Part shown: positions 1 through 8,020 of the stretch, piece after piece
Position numbering within the stretch: position 1 is the stretch's first letter
Layout: each line of letters begins with the position of its first letter
Assembly: GCA_020027805.1 (NCBI GenBank)
Contig: JAHKKQ010000038.1
Coordinates: 1-14,973, forward strand
Source: Candidatus Dadabacteria bacterium
GTDB taxonomy: Bacteria; Desulfobacterota_D; UBA1144; Nemesobacterales; UBA2774
Direction: 5' to 3'
DNA length: 14,973 nucleotides
Made by a program: the position numbers and the translations under genes
The notes under the pieces: generated by a model
Seen by the model: only the letters and a program-made list of their open reading frames with translations
Database searches by the model: none
Told to the model about the DNA's origin: nothing

Positions 1-43
1 AGGTCTCGGCAAAATTCAGACACAGGGTCTAAGCCTCTCCGCG

Positions 44-1045
44 TCAGTCTTTCGCGTCCGGGCCAAGTACTTCCGAGACGGCGTTCAAGACTGCGTCGTG
101 GATCATGCCGTTCGTTCCGACTATGCCTTTGTTGCCCGATAGTGTCCTGCCGTGAGAGAAGTCGAGCTCCTTGCCGTACGCGTCGGTTACGATGCCGCCC
201 GCTTCCTCTACTATTATCGAGCCCGCCGCGTGGTCCCATATCTTCTCGACGTAGTCCTTCTTCGTCGGGAGTCTCAGGTATATGGACGCGTCGCCCCTCG
301 CGAGGACGGCGTATTTGCACTGACTGTCTATCCTTATCGGGGGGGCCGTCACGCCGAGGAGCTCCGCTATACGCGCGGAATCCCCGTGAGAAGAATGGGC
401 GGATTCGACCGACTCGCAGAAAGGGGCGTGCCTGGTATCGCTTATGTCCGACACCGCTATAAGTTTTGGCGTATTGTGCTCGAGCGGGCGCATCGACGAG
501 CCCCCTCCTCTCACCGCGGTAAGTATGCAGCCCCGGTTCGCGTCGGGGTTCCTGAGGTCGAGCGGCAGGTTAGGGCATCCGAGCACCCCCAGCACTACGC
601 GGCCGTCCTCGATCAGCGCGAGGGCCACCGCGTACTGCCCGCCCCTAAGAAATCCCTTCGTCCCGTCAATAGGGTCGAGCGTCCAGAACCTGCCGCCCTT
701 TCCCCCGCCGTAGTCCCCCGCGTCTATCGCCCTGACGAGGCCCTCTTCGTCCATGCCGGGGAATACCCGGGCCGCGTATTCGAGCACGCGGACGGTGAGG
801 GCATTCCCTTCATTCGATCTCAATTCGGAGGAATCCTCTTCGGCCACGATCGGTATGTCCGGGAAGGATTTTATGAGCTCGTGACATATTACCGCCTGCG
901 CGCCGAAATCGGCGACAGTGACCGGGGAGTCGTCCTTCTTCTTTACTGTCTCTTCCGATACGAGCGAAGACTGCACGCCTATAGAGAGCCCGCAGGCCTT
1001 TCTCACGGCTTCGACGGCGACTTTGAGCTCGGATTCGTAATTCAT
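44..1045 (-). CDS. 3'(2'),5'-bisphosphate nucleotidase (HAL2/CysQ-like, inositol monophosphatase superfamily)
   Basis: The 333-aa product has the metal-binding signature of Li+-sensitive Mg2+-dependent phosphatases: an EEDS motif near residues 69-72, WTLDPIDGTKGF near 121-132 and WDHAAG near 270-275. The insert between the first two motifs and the KGF ending of the second resemble yeast Hal2-type nucleotidases more than plain inositol monophosphatases. Such enzymes hydrolyse 3'-phosphoadenosine 5'-phosphate (PAP) to AMP and relieve the by-product of sulfate assimilation and sulfotransfer; some also take PAPS or inositol phosphates. It should be cytosolic, as no signal peptide is visible. The ATG at 1045 has a GGGGAG ribosome site six bases upstream. 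It is last in the minus-strand series, 59 bp after the CPBP gene. No sulfur-assimilation genes are nearby, so the substrate is inferred from family motifs only. Confidence 0.88.
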   Translation of the reverse strand: MNYESELKVAVEAVRKACGLSIGVQSSLVSEETVKKKDDSPVTVADFGAQAVICHELIKSFPDIPIVAEEDSSELRSNEGNALTVRVLEYAARVFPGMDEEGLVRAIDAGDYGGGKGGRFWTLDPIDGTKGFLRGGQYAVALALIEDGRVVLGVLGCPNLPLDLRNPDANRGCILTAVRGGGSSMRPLEHNTPKLIAVSDISDTRHAPFCESVESAHSSHGDSARIAELLGVTAPPIRIDSQCKYAVLARGDASIYLRLPTKKDYVEKIWDHAAGSIIVEEAGGIVTDAYGKELDFSHGRTLSGNKGIVGTNGMIHDAVLNAVSEVLGPDAKD

Positions 1046-1104
1046 ATATCACTCCCCGGTTGCATAAATTCTAAGGAGTAACATTTTACCATCTATATCG
1101 CCGC

Positions 1105-1713
1105 TCAAAACCCCGGGTGTTTTTTAAGAACGAGGAACCCGCGCCTCCTCTGGAGGGAGAAGAGAGCGAACCCCGCTATGTCGTGGGCCGCGTGCACGGC
1201 CATCGTGACGGGAAGGGAATCCGTATAGAGATATATAGCTCCGAGTATCACCCCTTCCCAGAACGCCCAGATGGAGAAGAGCGCGAGGCGCTTATTCCTT
1301 ATGATATGGAATAAGCCGAATATCACTGCCGATACGATGACCGCGTAATAGACCCCGGCGTCAAGCGTCTCGATCATGTACTCGAGCAGGACGCCCCGGA
1401 AGAACATCTCCTCGCTTGCGGCAAGCAGCCCCCCCGCCAATATCGCGTACCGGCCCTGACGGCTGAAGTATTGCGCCAGATCCATTGAGAGACGGACGTA
1501 TGCCGTATGGAATACGATTACGAGAATGGAGCTGACAACGAGGTCTGACGCCAGTATAAAGCCCAGGGCGAAAACGAACTGCCCGGGCGTTCCTTCCCCG
1601 ATATATAAATTCCATTCGAGGCCGAGGTGATATTTGAGGAGGAGGGAGGCCGGCGCGAATACGAGAGTCAGCATAAGCGAAAGGGCGGTACTTTTTTTTA
1701 CAGAGAATAGCAC
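1105..1713 (-). CDS. CPBP-family intramembrane metalloprotease (CAAX protease/bacteriocin-processing type)
   Basis: The 202-aa, strongly hydrophobic protein carries the three CPBP (Abi, PF02517) motifs: EEMFFRG at residues 101-107 (EExxxR), FGLFH at 132-136 and HAAHD at 174-178. Glutamates and histidines of these motifs form the metal centre in Rce1-type proteases. Several membrane segments are visible (about 10-30, 43-70, 90-115, 120-137, 145-163, 170-187). The start is GTG at 1713, chosen because AGGAGGG lies seven bases upstream; the ATG 13 codons later has no such site. It follows the MBOAT gene by 62 bp. Bacterial members act in peptide maturation, bacteriocin immunity or membrane-protein turnover, but most are uncharacterised. 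The target here is unknown, and the third motif ends in Asp where many members have Asn. Confidence 0.85.
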   Translation of the reverse strand: MLFSVKKSTALSLMLTLVFAPASLLLKYHLGLEWNLYIGEGTPGQFVFALGFILASDLVVSSILVIVFHTAYVRLSMDLAQYFSRQGRYAILAGGLLAASEEMFFRGVLLEYMIETLDAGVYYAVIVSAVIFGLFHIIRNKRLALFSIWAFWEGVILGAIYLYTDSLPVTMAVHAAHDIAGFALFSLQRRRGFLVLKKHPGF

Positions 1714-1775
1714 GGCTCAACCCTCCTGTGCCTTCGGGTTCAGTTTAACGGCGTGGTTGCTGTAAGTCCATCGGG

Positions 1776-2654
1776 TCACTTGATAGCGCGGAGCGCTTTC
1801 ATGAAAGGGAGCATGCAGTTCTCTATCGAGGGCGGATGGAACAGGAATACCAGCGGGACGAGAATGAAGGCCGCGGCGAATACCCATCCCCTCCGTCCGC
1901 GGTTTATCCCCGCCTTCGCGCCGAACCCGGATTTCTCGATGAAAACCCCGCCCGCCTGTATGAGAAAGAAGAGGGCGGGGAGGCCGTACCACGCGCCCGC
2001 AGGGAGAGATATGAGCAGTTCGTGGAGGACTCCCGAGAAAACGAATGCGGCTATGACCGCGTACACGACGCCCCATCTCCTCGAGACCGGCCTGAACACG
2101 AACGCGCGGGCTATGTCCCTGAACGCGAGGTTCCACCTGCTGCTCCAGAAATCGGAGAGAGAGGAGGGGCGGAGGGGGGATCTCATTATCGGGACCGCGT
2201 TCACGCCGCGGCGCCTCCAGAAGAGGGAGAGTATGTGGAACGTGCCGAAGAAGGTGAACAGCAGGAAGCCCGCGAGCCCTATATAGCCCGCCGTCAGTGT
2301 ATGATGCGGATGGAATAAGCGCCCGACCAGAAAGAATAGCACGAGGCCGAGTGCGGTCTTTAAGAAAGCGAGGAGCCATTCTGCGTCTGATGGTTTGGGA
2401 ACATTGACTCTCCTGTCGAAAAACGCAGCCCCGTCCATGCCGACCCAGCAGAAAAGATATCCGATCGTGCTCTTCAGTCCCGGCCTCGCGCCCCTGACAA
2501 CGGCCCTCCTGTAGGTGAGCCACTTGTAACCGTAGAAGATCGAGAAGGCGACCGCGAAGAGAGTTCCCCACGCCGGCAGCGCGGGACGCGCGAGGAATAT
2601 CGCGAGTGCCGGGAGGAGGAATACGGGGATCCAGTCGGTGAACGTGATTTTCAT
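1776..2654 (-). CDS. MBOAT-family membrane-bound O-acyltransferase (wax-synthase-like domain)
   Basis: This polytopic protein (292 aa from the ATG at 2654) has the signature of wax-synthase-like MBOAT proteins (PF13813 type): FWSSRWN at residues 169-175, followed by a hydrophobic FVFSGVLHE segment whose histidine at 211 matches the proposed catalytic His of MBOAT enzymes. About seven to eight hydrophobic segments are visible. The family transfers acyl groups onto hydroxyls of lipids, sterols or polysaccharides; the acceptor here cannot be read from sequence. A GTG at 2729 would add 25 polar residues and leave an 11-bp gap to the pump gene; I prefer 2654 because the extension looks unlike a membrane-protein start, although neither start has a strong ribosome site. 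Lying between an efflux pump and a membrane protease, it hints at envelope-lipid modification, which is inference. Confidence 0.8.
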   Translation of the reverse strand: MKITFTDWIPVFLLPALAIFLARPALPAWGTLFAVAFSIFYGYKWLTYRRAVVRGARPGLKSTIGYLFCWVGMDGAAFFDRRVNVPKPSDAEWLLAFLKTALGLVLFFLVGRLFHPHHTLTAGYIGLAGFLLFTFFGTFHILSLFWRRRGVNAVPIMRSPLRPSSLSDFWSSRWNLAFRDIARAFVFRPVSRRWGVVYAVIAAFVFSGVLHELLISLPAGAWYGLPALFFLIQAGGVFIEKSGFGAKAGINRGRRGWVFAAAFILVPLVFLFHPPSIENCMLPFMKALRAIK

Positions 2655-2740
2655 TACGCCTGATTGATACGGATGTTTCGCGGATTCGGATTGATTATTT
2701 ATTTGCTGAGGATGCCGGATACATAGCACGTCCCCGGGAA

Positions 2741-5700
2741 TTACTTGGGCTCAAGCGAGGCCGTGATCCCGCCCTTTAATTTCAGGAACCACCGCGAGAA
2801 GCCCTCCCGCCATTCGAGCATCAGGCTGAATACCGCCGGGACGAGTATGAGCGTGAAGACCGTCGAGACGCTGAGTCCGCCCACGACCACGCTCCCGAGG
2901 CCCCTGTAGAACTCGGACCCCGAGCCCGGGGATGCAACGAGCGGGAACATTCCGACGACGCTCGTGAGTGTGCTTATGAAAATAGGCCTGATACGCGTCT
3001 TCACCGAATCTACTATCGCCTCCGTGGGGTTCATTCCGTCTTCCCGCATGTTATTGAGCGCCTGATGGACGACGAGTATCGCGTTGTTTACGACGGAGCC
3101 TATCAATATGATAAACCCGAGCATCGTGAGTATGTTGAGCGGCTCGTAGACGAACAGGTTCAATATGAAGAGACCCAGGAACCCGCCGAAGGAAGCGAGC
3201 GGCACGCTGAACATGATTGCGAAAGGATAGACGAAGCTCTCGTATAACGACGACAGGAGCAGGAAGCAGATGACGGCCGCGAGGAGGAAATTCCACTGGA
3301 AGGTTTTTCTCGCGAGCGTGAGGTCGTCCGCGGTCCCTGTGAGAATCGCGTTATATGAGCCGCTTAGCTGCCCGCTTTCCCTGAGGGGGTTCAGTATTTC
3401 CGTGTTTATTACCTCTATCGCCCTCTCGAGCGGCATCTCTGCCGGGGGGATTATGGATATGCCGATCGACCTCTGACGCTCGTAGTGGTTGATCTGCTCG
3501 GGGCCCGTGGTGAGCTTCACGTCCGCGATCGATCCTAGCGTAAGCATCTTTCCGTCGGCCGTATTCACCGTCAGGTCCTCGACAGCCTGAGTCCTGCTCG
3601 CGTACTCGTCCTTTCCCCTGAGCGCAAGGTCAATCTCGTCGCCGTTCATCTGAAACTCGCTCACGACTGCCCCGTCCACGAGCGCGTTCAGCATGAACCC
3701 GAGCTCCTCGTTCGTAATCCCCGCGTCCGAAGCGCGCTCCCTGTCGAGCGTGAACTGGAGCTCCGGATTGCCGAGGTCGAGGCTCGGTATCGGGCGCACC
3801 TGTGCCTCGGGGAGCTTTTGCATGGCGGTGAGGAATATGTTGAGGCCCAAGCCCACGAGCTTCTCCATATCGGGCCCGGTCAGCTGGACATTGACCGAGC
3901 GGCCCTCCCCTATGCCCTGCTCGAATATGCTCGCCTGCGCGACTATCGCGATCATTCCCGGGATCTTGTTAAGCGAAGCCTGAAGCACGGGTATTATCTC
4001 CTTTATCTTTTCCTTATCCTTATCCTTGACCGCTGCCCCCATAAAGACCTGCCGCCCGGCCGCGACGTAGAAGAAATTCTCGATCAGCGGGCCTCCCGGC
4101 TTCTCCGCTTCGGGCGAGCCCGGCCCGGCCTCCCAGTAGGGGCGGAGGTCGTTCTCTATCTGCTTCCCTATGTCAGTGAATTCCGCGATATTGTATCCCG
4201 GGGGAGGGATGAGTATCCCGAATACCAGGTTCTGGTTGCCCTCGGGAAGGTATTCCGCCTGCGGGGTCATGATCCAGCTCAGGAATATGGACCCGAACGT
4301 GAATCCGAGAATTACCGCGAGCCTTGTCTTTTTATGGGTTATGATCCGCCTTACCAGGCCGGCCGTCCAGTCGGCGAAGCCCGTCGTCTTGTCCGCATAC
4401 CCCCAGAGGTTCGAGAAACTCCGGCCTTCCTTCTTTTCTGCGAGGCTGAGCGTCCTTGCGGTCAGGGCCGGTATTAACGTTATGGAGATCACGAGGCTAA
4501 GGAGCGACGTGACGGTTATAGCTATGGCGATGTCCTTGAAAAGCTGGCCCGCCTGGTCTTCGACGAATATTATCGGGATGAATACGGAGGTCGTGGTGAG
4601 CGTGTTCGCCACGAGGGCGCCCCAGACCTCGACGGTCCCGTCGTAGGAGGCGCGGAGGCGGGACTTCCCCATCTCCATGTGCCTGTAGATGTTCTCGAGC
4701 ACGACTATAGAGTTATCTATGATAAGGCCCACGGCGAAAGCCATACCGGCGAGACTGATGACGTTTATGGTCCTGCCCATGAACATCATGACCACGAACG
4801 TGCCGACTACGCTCAGCGGCGTGGCTACGGCGATGATCAGCGTGCTGCTCACGCTCCTGAGCGACAGGAAAAGGACCAGGATCGCGAGGAACCCGCCCAC
4901 GATGATGTTGTCTTTTACGAGGGCAATCGCGTCTATGATGTAGCCCGTCTCTTCGTATACGTTCCTGAGCTCGAGGCCCATCTTCGAGAGCTCGCCTTCG
5001 TTAAGCTCCCTTACCGCCCCCTTGAGACCTTCCATGACCTGTATGGAGTTCGCCCCGGCTTCCTTGACTGCGTTTATCGCTATCCCGGGCTCGCCGTTCT
5101 GCCGCACCGCGAACTGGGCGTCCTTGTACCCGAGCTTCACCTCGGCCACGTCCTTTACGTATACCGGGGCGCCGTTCTTCCTGGTTATTATTACGTTCGC
5201 TATATCTTCGGGGGATTTATACTCGCCGACCGTCCTGACGGTATACCTCCTCTTGCCCTCGTCGAAGTCGCCCGCGCTGTAGTTGTCGTTCTCCCTCCGG
5301 AGCGCCTGCGCCATGTCGAGGAGCGTAATGCCCCTTGCGGCGAGCGCGTTCGGGTCTACGATGACCTGCATCTCTCGCTCGTATCCGCCGAACACGTTCG
5401 AGGAGCCGACCCCTGTCACCCTTTCGAAGGCGGGCTTGATGTAATCGTCGGCGAAATCGTAATACGAATAAATATCGGCGTCGTTGCCCCGGACGGGCTT
5501 GAGCATGAACCACGCGAGCGCGGTCGAGGTGACGTCCGTGGTGCTTATGACCGGCTGCTCCACCTCGTCCGGATAATCGGGGACCTGGTTCAGCTTGTTC
5601 GACACGTCGACGACTGCGGATTCGATGTCGGTGCCGATCTCGAATTCGAGCACTATAGTGCCGGAGGAGTCCTGACTTTCGCTCGTCATTTCGACGAGGC

Positions 5701-5926
5701 CGTCGACCGCCTTCAGCTCGTCTTCCTGCTCGCGGACTATCTCGCTCTCGATCTCATAAGGGCTCGCGCCCTCCCAGAACGTGCTTACCGTGATCCTGGG
5801 CTTCTCGACGTCCGGGGTGAGCTGCACCGGTATCTTATAAAGGGATATTATCCCGAAGAGCAGCACGAAGATGACGCCGACCGCGACGCTTACGGGCTTG
5901 TTTATCGATGTCTCTACGAGCTTCAT
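2741..5926 (-). CDS. RND-family efflux transporter permease (AcrB/HAE1-like inner-membrane pump)
   Basis: The 1,061-aa protein has the RND layout: TM1 near 12-31 (after MKLVETSINKP), a large periplasmic loop, TM2-6 around 335-490, TM7 near 535-553, a second periplasmic loop and TM8-12 from about 878 to 1035. It contains the duplicated RND fold and the family's RxRPIxxSTLTSVVGMFPL segment in TM11. It should export hydrophobic or amphiphilic compounds in exchange for protons, working with the adaptor encoded 84 bp upstream and the divergent TolC-like channel. TM4 reads GLIIDNS and TM10 reads GSVVNNAIL: the AcrB Asp407 equivalent is kept (residue 404), but Asp408 and Lys940 equivalents are Asn (405 and 947). 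The start at 5926 is set by the conserved N-terminus; an upstream GTG at 5998 adds 24 unlikely residues. Neither has a good ribosome site. HAE1 rather than heavy-metal subtype is likely but not certain. Confidence 0.95.
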   Translation of the reverse strand: MKLVETSINKPVSVAVGVIFVLLFGIISLYKIPVQLTPDVEKPRITVSTFWEGASPYEIESEIVREQEDELKAVDGLVEMTSESQDSSGTIVLEFEIGTDIESAVVDVSNKLNQVPDYPDEVEQPVISTTDVTSTALAWFMLKPVRGNDADIYSYYDFADDYIKPAFERVTGVGSSNVFGGYEREMQVIVDPNALAARGITLLDMAQALRRENDNYSAGDFDEGKRRYTVRTVGEYKSPEDIANVIITRKNGAPVYVKDVAEVKLGYKDAQFAVRQNGEPGIAINAVKEAGANSIQVMEGLKGAVRELNEGELSKMGLELRNVYEETGYIIDAIALVKDNIIVGGFLAILVLFLSLRSVSSTLIIAVATPLSVVGTFVVMMFMGRTINVISLAGMAFAVGLIIDNSIVVLENIYRHMEMGKSRLRASYDGTVEVWGALVANTLTTTSVFIPIIFVEDQAGQLFKDIAIAITVTSLLSLVISITLIPALTARTLSLAEKKEGRSFSNLWGYADKTTGFADWTAGLVRRIITHKKTRLAVILGFTFGSIFLSWIMTPQAEYLPEGNQNLVFGILIPPPGYNIAEFTDIGKQIENDLRPYWEAGPGSPEAEKPGGPLIENFFYVAAGRQVFMGAAVKDKDKEKIKEIIPVLQASLNKIPGMIAIVAQASIFEQGIGEGRSVNVQLTGPDMEKLVGLGLNIFLTAMQKLPEAQVRPIPSLDLGNPELQFTLDRERASDAGITNEELGFMLNALVDGAVVSEFQMNGDEIDLALRGKDEYASRTQAVEDLTVNTADGKMLTLGSIADVKLTTGPEQINHYERQRSIGISIIPPAEMPLERAIEVINTEILNPLRESGQLSGSYNAILTGTADDLTLARKTFQWNFLLAAVICFLLLSSLYESFVYPFAIMFSVPLASFGGFLGLFILNLFVYEPLNILTMLGFIILIGSVVNNAILVVHQALNNMREDGMNPTEAIVDSVKTRIRPIFISTLTSVVGMFPLVASPGSGSEFYRGLGSVVVGGLSVSTVFTLILVPAVFSLMLEWREGFSRWFLKLKGGITASLEPK

Positions 5927-6010
5927 ATCGGTTCGCTGTCCGTGAGAATTATTTAACGGGCGTGCCCGTCTTTCAGGGCCGCCGTAAGTAGTCCGCACCG
6001 TCGGGGACGG

Positions 6011-7111
6011 TCAGTTGAGCTTCCCGTCCTTTTCATCTTTTCCGTTGATTATCTCTACCGGCTGGTTGGGCATGAGCCTCTCGTTCCCCTTTACCACCAC
6101 CATCATGCCTTTCTCGACGGGCCCTATGACCTCTATGCGGTCTTCATAGGCGATGCCTGTGCTGACGGGCAGCGGCTGCGCGGCCCCCTCGTTCACAACA
6201 TAGACGAACTGCGCGTTGTTCTGGGATACGATAGCGTCCTTCGGTACGAGTTTTACTGTGGAAGGGTCGCCTATGGGGAAGGATACGCGGGAAACCATGC
6301 CGCTCTTTATAACCCCGTCCTTATTGTCGACGGTGACTTTAACGGGGAACGTCCTCGTCTCGTTGTCGGCCTGGGGGACGACGGACGTTATTACCCCGCC
6401 GATCTTCATGCCGGGGAGAGCGTCGATATCGACCGATACGCCCTCTCCGCTCTTTATCTTGTTCACGTAGCGCTCGGGCATGTCGATGTTGATGTCTATC
6501 GACTCCGTGTCTATCATTTCGACGACGGGCCCTCCCTTGACTACCCACTGCCCGATTTCGGTGTGCTCTTCGATCACGTATCCGCTGAAGGGGGCCGTGA
6601 TTTTAGATTTCGCGAGGCTGTATTCGCTCGAGTCTATCCGGGCTTGCTGCTGTCCGATGCGCGCGCCCCACGCCTCTTTTTCGGTGAGCGCGTCCTGGTA
6701 CTGCTGCATTGACGCCACTCCCTTTTGCTGGAGCTCCTCGAACCTGGCGAGGTTCTTCTCGGCCATCCGGTACCGGGCCTGGGCTTCCCTCTTGCCAGCC
6801 TTCGCTTCGTCGAGCGCGATCTCTACGGTGCGCGTATTGAACACGGCGAGCACGTCTCCCTGCTTTACGTACAGGCCTACTTTCGCGGGGAAGGTATCGA
6901 TAATGCCTTCAACCTCGCTCGCTATGACGCTCCTCTTGTCGGGCTCGACCCATCCCACGAGACTTACCGGCCTCTGGAGTGTTTCCACCACTACCCGGCC
7001 GACCTCGACGGGCGCGGGCGGCGGGGCCTGGGCGAGAGCCCCCGGAGCCGAAATCAAGCTAAGCGAAGCGCATAACATCGTGGTATATATTCCCGCCTTT
7101 ATCAGCCTCAT
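6011..7111 (-). CDS. RND efflux periplasmic adaptor subunit (membrane fusion protein, AcrA/HlyD-like)
   Basis: The 366-aa protein bridges an RND pump and an outer-membrane channel. It begins with a signal peptide (MRLIKAGIYTT..., hydrophobic core to about residue 22, ALA|Q cleavage near residue 28). A beta-barrel/lipoyl first half follows (PVSLVGWVEPDKRSVIASEVEG), then a helical hairpin rich in Ala/Glu/Lys/Arg/Gln (about 95-160), the second lipoyl half (ITAPFSGYVIEEHTEIGQWV), a beta-barrel and a membrane-proximal domain ending VVVKGNERLMPNQPVEI. The start is the ATG at 7111, with GGAG six to seven bases upstream; a TTG at 7123 overlaps that site and is unlikely. There is no Cys after the signal peptide, so it is probably not a lipoprotein, unlike AcrA. 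It lies 66 bp after the TetR gene and just before the pump gene. Confidence 0.93.
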   Translation of the reverse strand: MRLIKAGIYTTMLCASLSLISAPGALAQAPPPAPVEVGRVVVETLQRPVSLVGWVEPDKRSVIASEVEGIIDTFPAKVGLYVKQGDVLAVFNTRTVEIALDEAKAGKREAQARYRMAEKNLARFEELQQKGVASMQQYQDALTEKEAWGARIGQQQARIDSSEYSLAKSKITAPFSGYVIEEHTEIGQWVVKGGPVVEMIDTESIDINIDMPERYVNKIKSGEGVSVDIDALPGMKIGGVITSVVPQADNETRTFPVKVTVDNKDGVIKSGMVSRVSFPIGDPSTVKLVPKDAIVSQNNAQFVYVVNEGAAQPLPVSTGIAYEDRIEVIGPVEKGMMVVVKGNERLMPNQPVEIINGKDEKDGKLN

Positions 7112-7177
7112 TTCATTCTCCAACGATTTAGGTTCAATGGACGGCCATCGCGGCTCATTTGACTTTTTACGGGCGCT

Positions 7178-7834
7178 TCAAGGTTTCCCGGATTTTATCC
7201 CTTCCAGGAATATTTCGACGAAAGTCTCGGTTAATTCTTTGTAGTCCGTTTTGTTTTTCTTTTTCTCCCCGAACAGCTCCTGCACTATTATCTGGTTTAC
7301 GACCATGCCGATAAAGGCTTTGGATGAGTAGAGGGGGTTCAGTTTCTTGAACTCGCCGTCTTTTATCCTGGTGTCGATGTAATCGGATATGAGCATGTTT
7401 ATATATTCGACGTATGTATCGAAGAACATATCGGAGAGGTCGTGCCCTTCGAGCGCGCTGAAATGAAGGAGCCTCATGAACGAAGGGTCCCTGCCGCATT
7501 TCTCGAACATGCGGGAGGCAATCGCCGTGAATACGAGCCGGTCGTCCTTCGAGTCCCTGTGGGCCTCGAGCGAGAGCTCGATTCCTGGCTCTTCGCTTAT
7601 TTTCTTTTCGATAATGGCCCCGTAGAGGTCCCTCTTCGTCGAAAAGTGTCTGAAAATCAGGGCTTCGTTGACCTCGGCCGTCTCGGCTATCTCTTTAGTA
7701 GTCGTGCCGTTGAACCCCTTTTCCGAGAACAGCTTGATCGCTGCCTCGATTATCCTGTCGTGCGTGTTGACCTTCTCTTTAGCCGTTTCCCTGGCCGTGG
7801 CGTCTGCTTTTTCGATCGCTTTATCTGTTGACAT
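7178..7834 (-). CDS. TetR/AcrR-family transcriptional regulator of the efflux operon
   Basis: The 218-aa protein has a polar, charged leader of about 24 residues, then a canonical TetR helix-turn-helix: THDRIIEAAIKLFSEKGFNG, TTTKEIAETAEVNEALIFRHF and STKRDLYGAIIEKK (about residues 24-77). The helical C-terminal half (about 85-215) is the presumed ligand and dimer domain and cannot be assigned to a ligand. The ATG at 7834 has AGGGA eight bases upstream. A perfect 16-bp palindrome lies 22-37 bp upstream of the start and overlaps the predicted tetR promoter, as expected for autorepression by a TetR dimer. Being first in the minus-strand series before adaptor and pump, it most likely represses the whole efflux unit and is released by a pump substrate; this is inferred from family habit and position. 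Confidence 0.92.
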   Translation of the reverse strand: MSTDKAIEKADATARETAKEKVNTHDRIIEAAIKLFSEKGFNGTTTKEIAETAEVNEALIFRHFSTKRDLYGAIIEKKISEEPGIELSLEAHRDSKDDRLVFTAIASRMFEKCGRDPSFMRLLHFSALEGHDLSDMFFDTYVEYINMLISDYIDTRIKDGEFKKLNPLYSSKAFIGMVVNQIIVQELFGEKKKNKTDYKELTETFVEIFLEGIKSGKP

Positions 7835-7854
7835 TTTGTTTTATCCCTGTAGGC

Positions 7855-7876
7855 TGTAAGTAATTACTTACTTACA
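7855..7876. promoter_or_regulatory. Probable TetR operator (overlapping inverted repeats)
   Basis: GTAAGTAATTACTTAC at 7856-7871 is a perfect 16-bp palindrome. A second, wider inverted repeat, TGTAAG-N10-CTTACA, occupies 7855-7860 and 7871-7876, with its centre shifted by 2 bp because the sequence is built of GTAA/TTAC tetranucleotides. Size and symmetry fit TetR-family operators. It covers the predicted tetR transcription start and touches its -10 box, so binding would block tetR and the downstream genes. It lies upstream of the predicted channel-gene promoter, so an effect on that gene is less certain. Confidence 0.7.
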
Positions 7877-7904
7877 AATTACCAGCGTTGGTACGGAGTG
7901 TCAA
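7876..7904 (-). promoter_or_regulatory. Predicted promoter of tetR / efflux operon
   Basis: Read on the minus strand there is a perfect -35 box TTGACA (7899-7904), a 17-bp spacer and a weak -10 box TAATTT (7876-7881), giving a start near 7869 inside the palindromic operator. The -35 match and the overlap with the operator support it; the -10 box is poor. Confidence 0.5.
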
Positions 7905-7933
7905 GAAAACCGGCTGAACGATTAAATAACCGA

Positions 7934-7963
7934 TTGAAAACCTGAATTTATCAATTATATATT
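7934..7963 (+). promoter_or_regulatory. Predicted promoter of the TolC-like channel gene
   Basis: A -35-like TTGAAA at 7934-7939 is followed, after 16-18 bp, by TATATA/TATATT at 7956-7963 within a very AT-rich stretch about 60 bp upstream of the channel gene's ATG. This fits a sigma-70 promoter, but AT-rich sequence gives such matches easily. Confidence 0.4.
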
Positions 7964-8020
7964 ATTGCCAGGATTAATAATTATAAAGACCCGGAGCGTG
8001 TGCCTTCCGAGGAGATAAGG

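Noticed and set aside
152..1081. Long plus-strand reading frame opposite the nucleotidase gene
   Set aside because: It is the mirror of a clear enzyme with full motifs; its translation is rich in Arg/Tyr/Val with no domain, a typical GC-rich antisense shadow.
1836..2318. Plus-strand reading frame opposite the MBOAT gene
   Set aside because: Glu/Arg-rich antisense composition, while the opposite strand has FWSSRWN and SGVLHE family motifs.
4679..5956. 425-codon plus-strand reading frame opposite the RND permease
   Set aside because: The RND protein is unmistakable across the same span. The antisense product has repetitive acidic/His/Arg composition and no ribosome site that I could see.
8000..8020. 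Upstream GTG start for the TolC-like protein
   Set aside because: It precedes the GAGGAG site that serves the ATG at 8021 and would place seven polar residues before the signal peptide.
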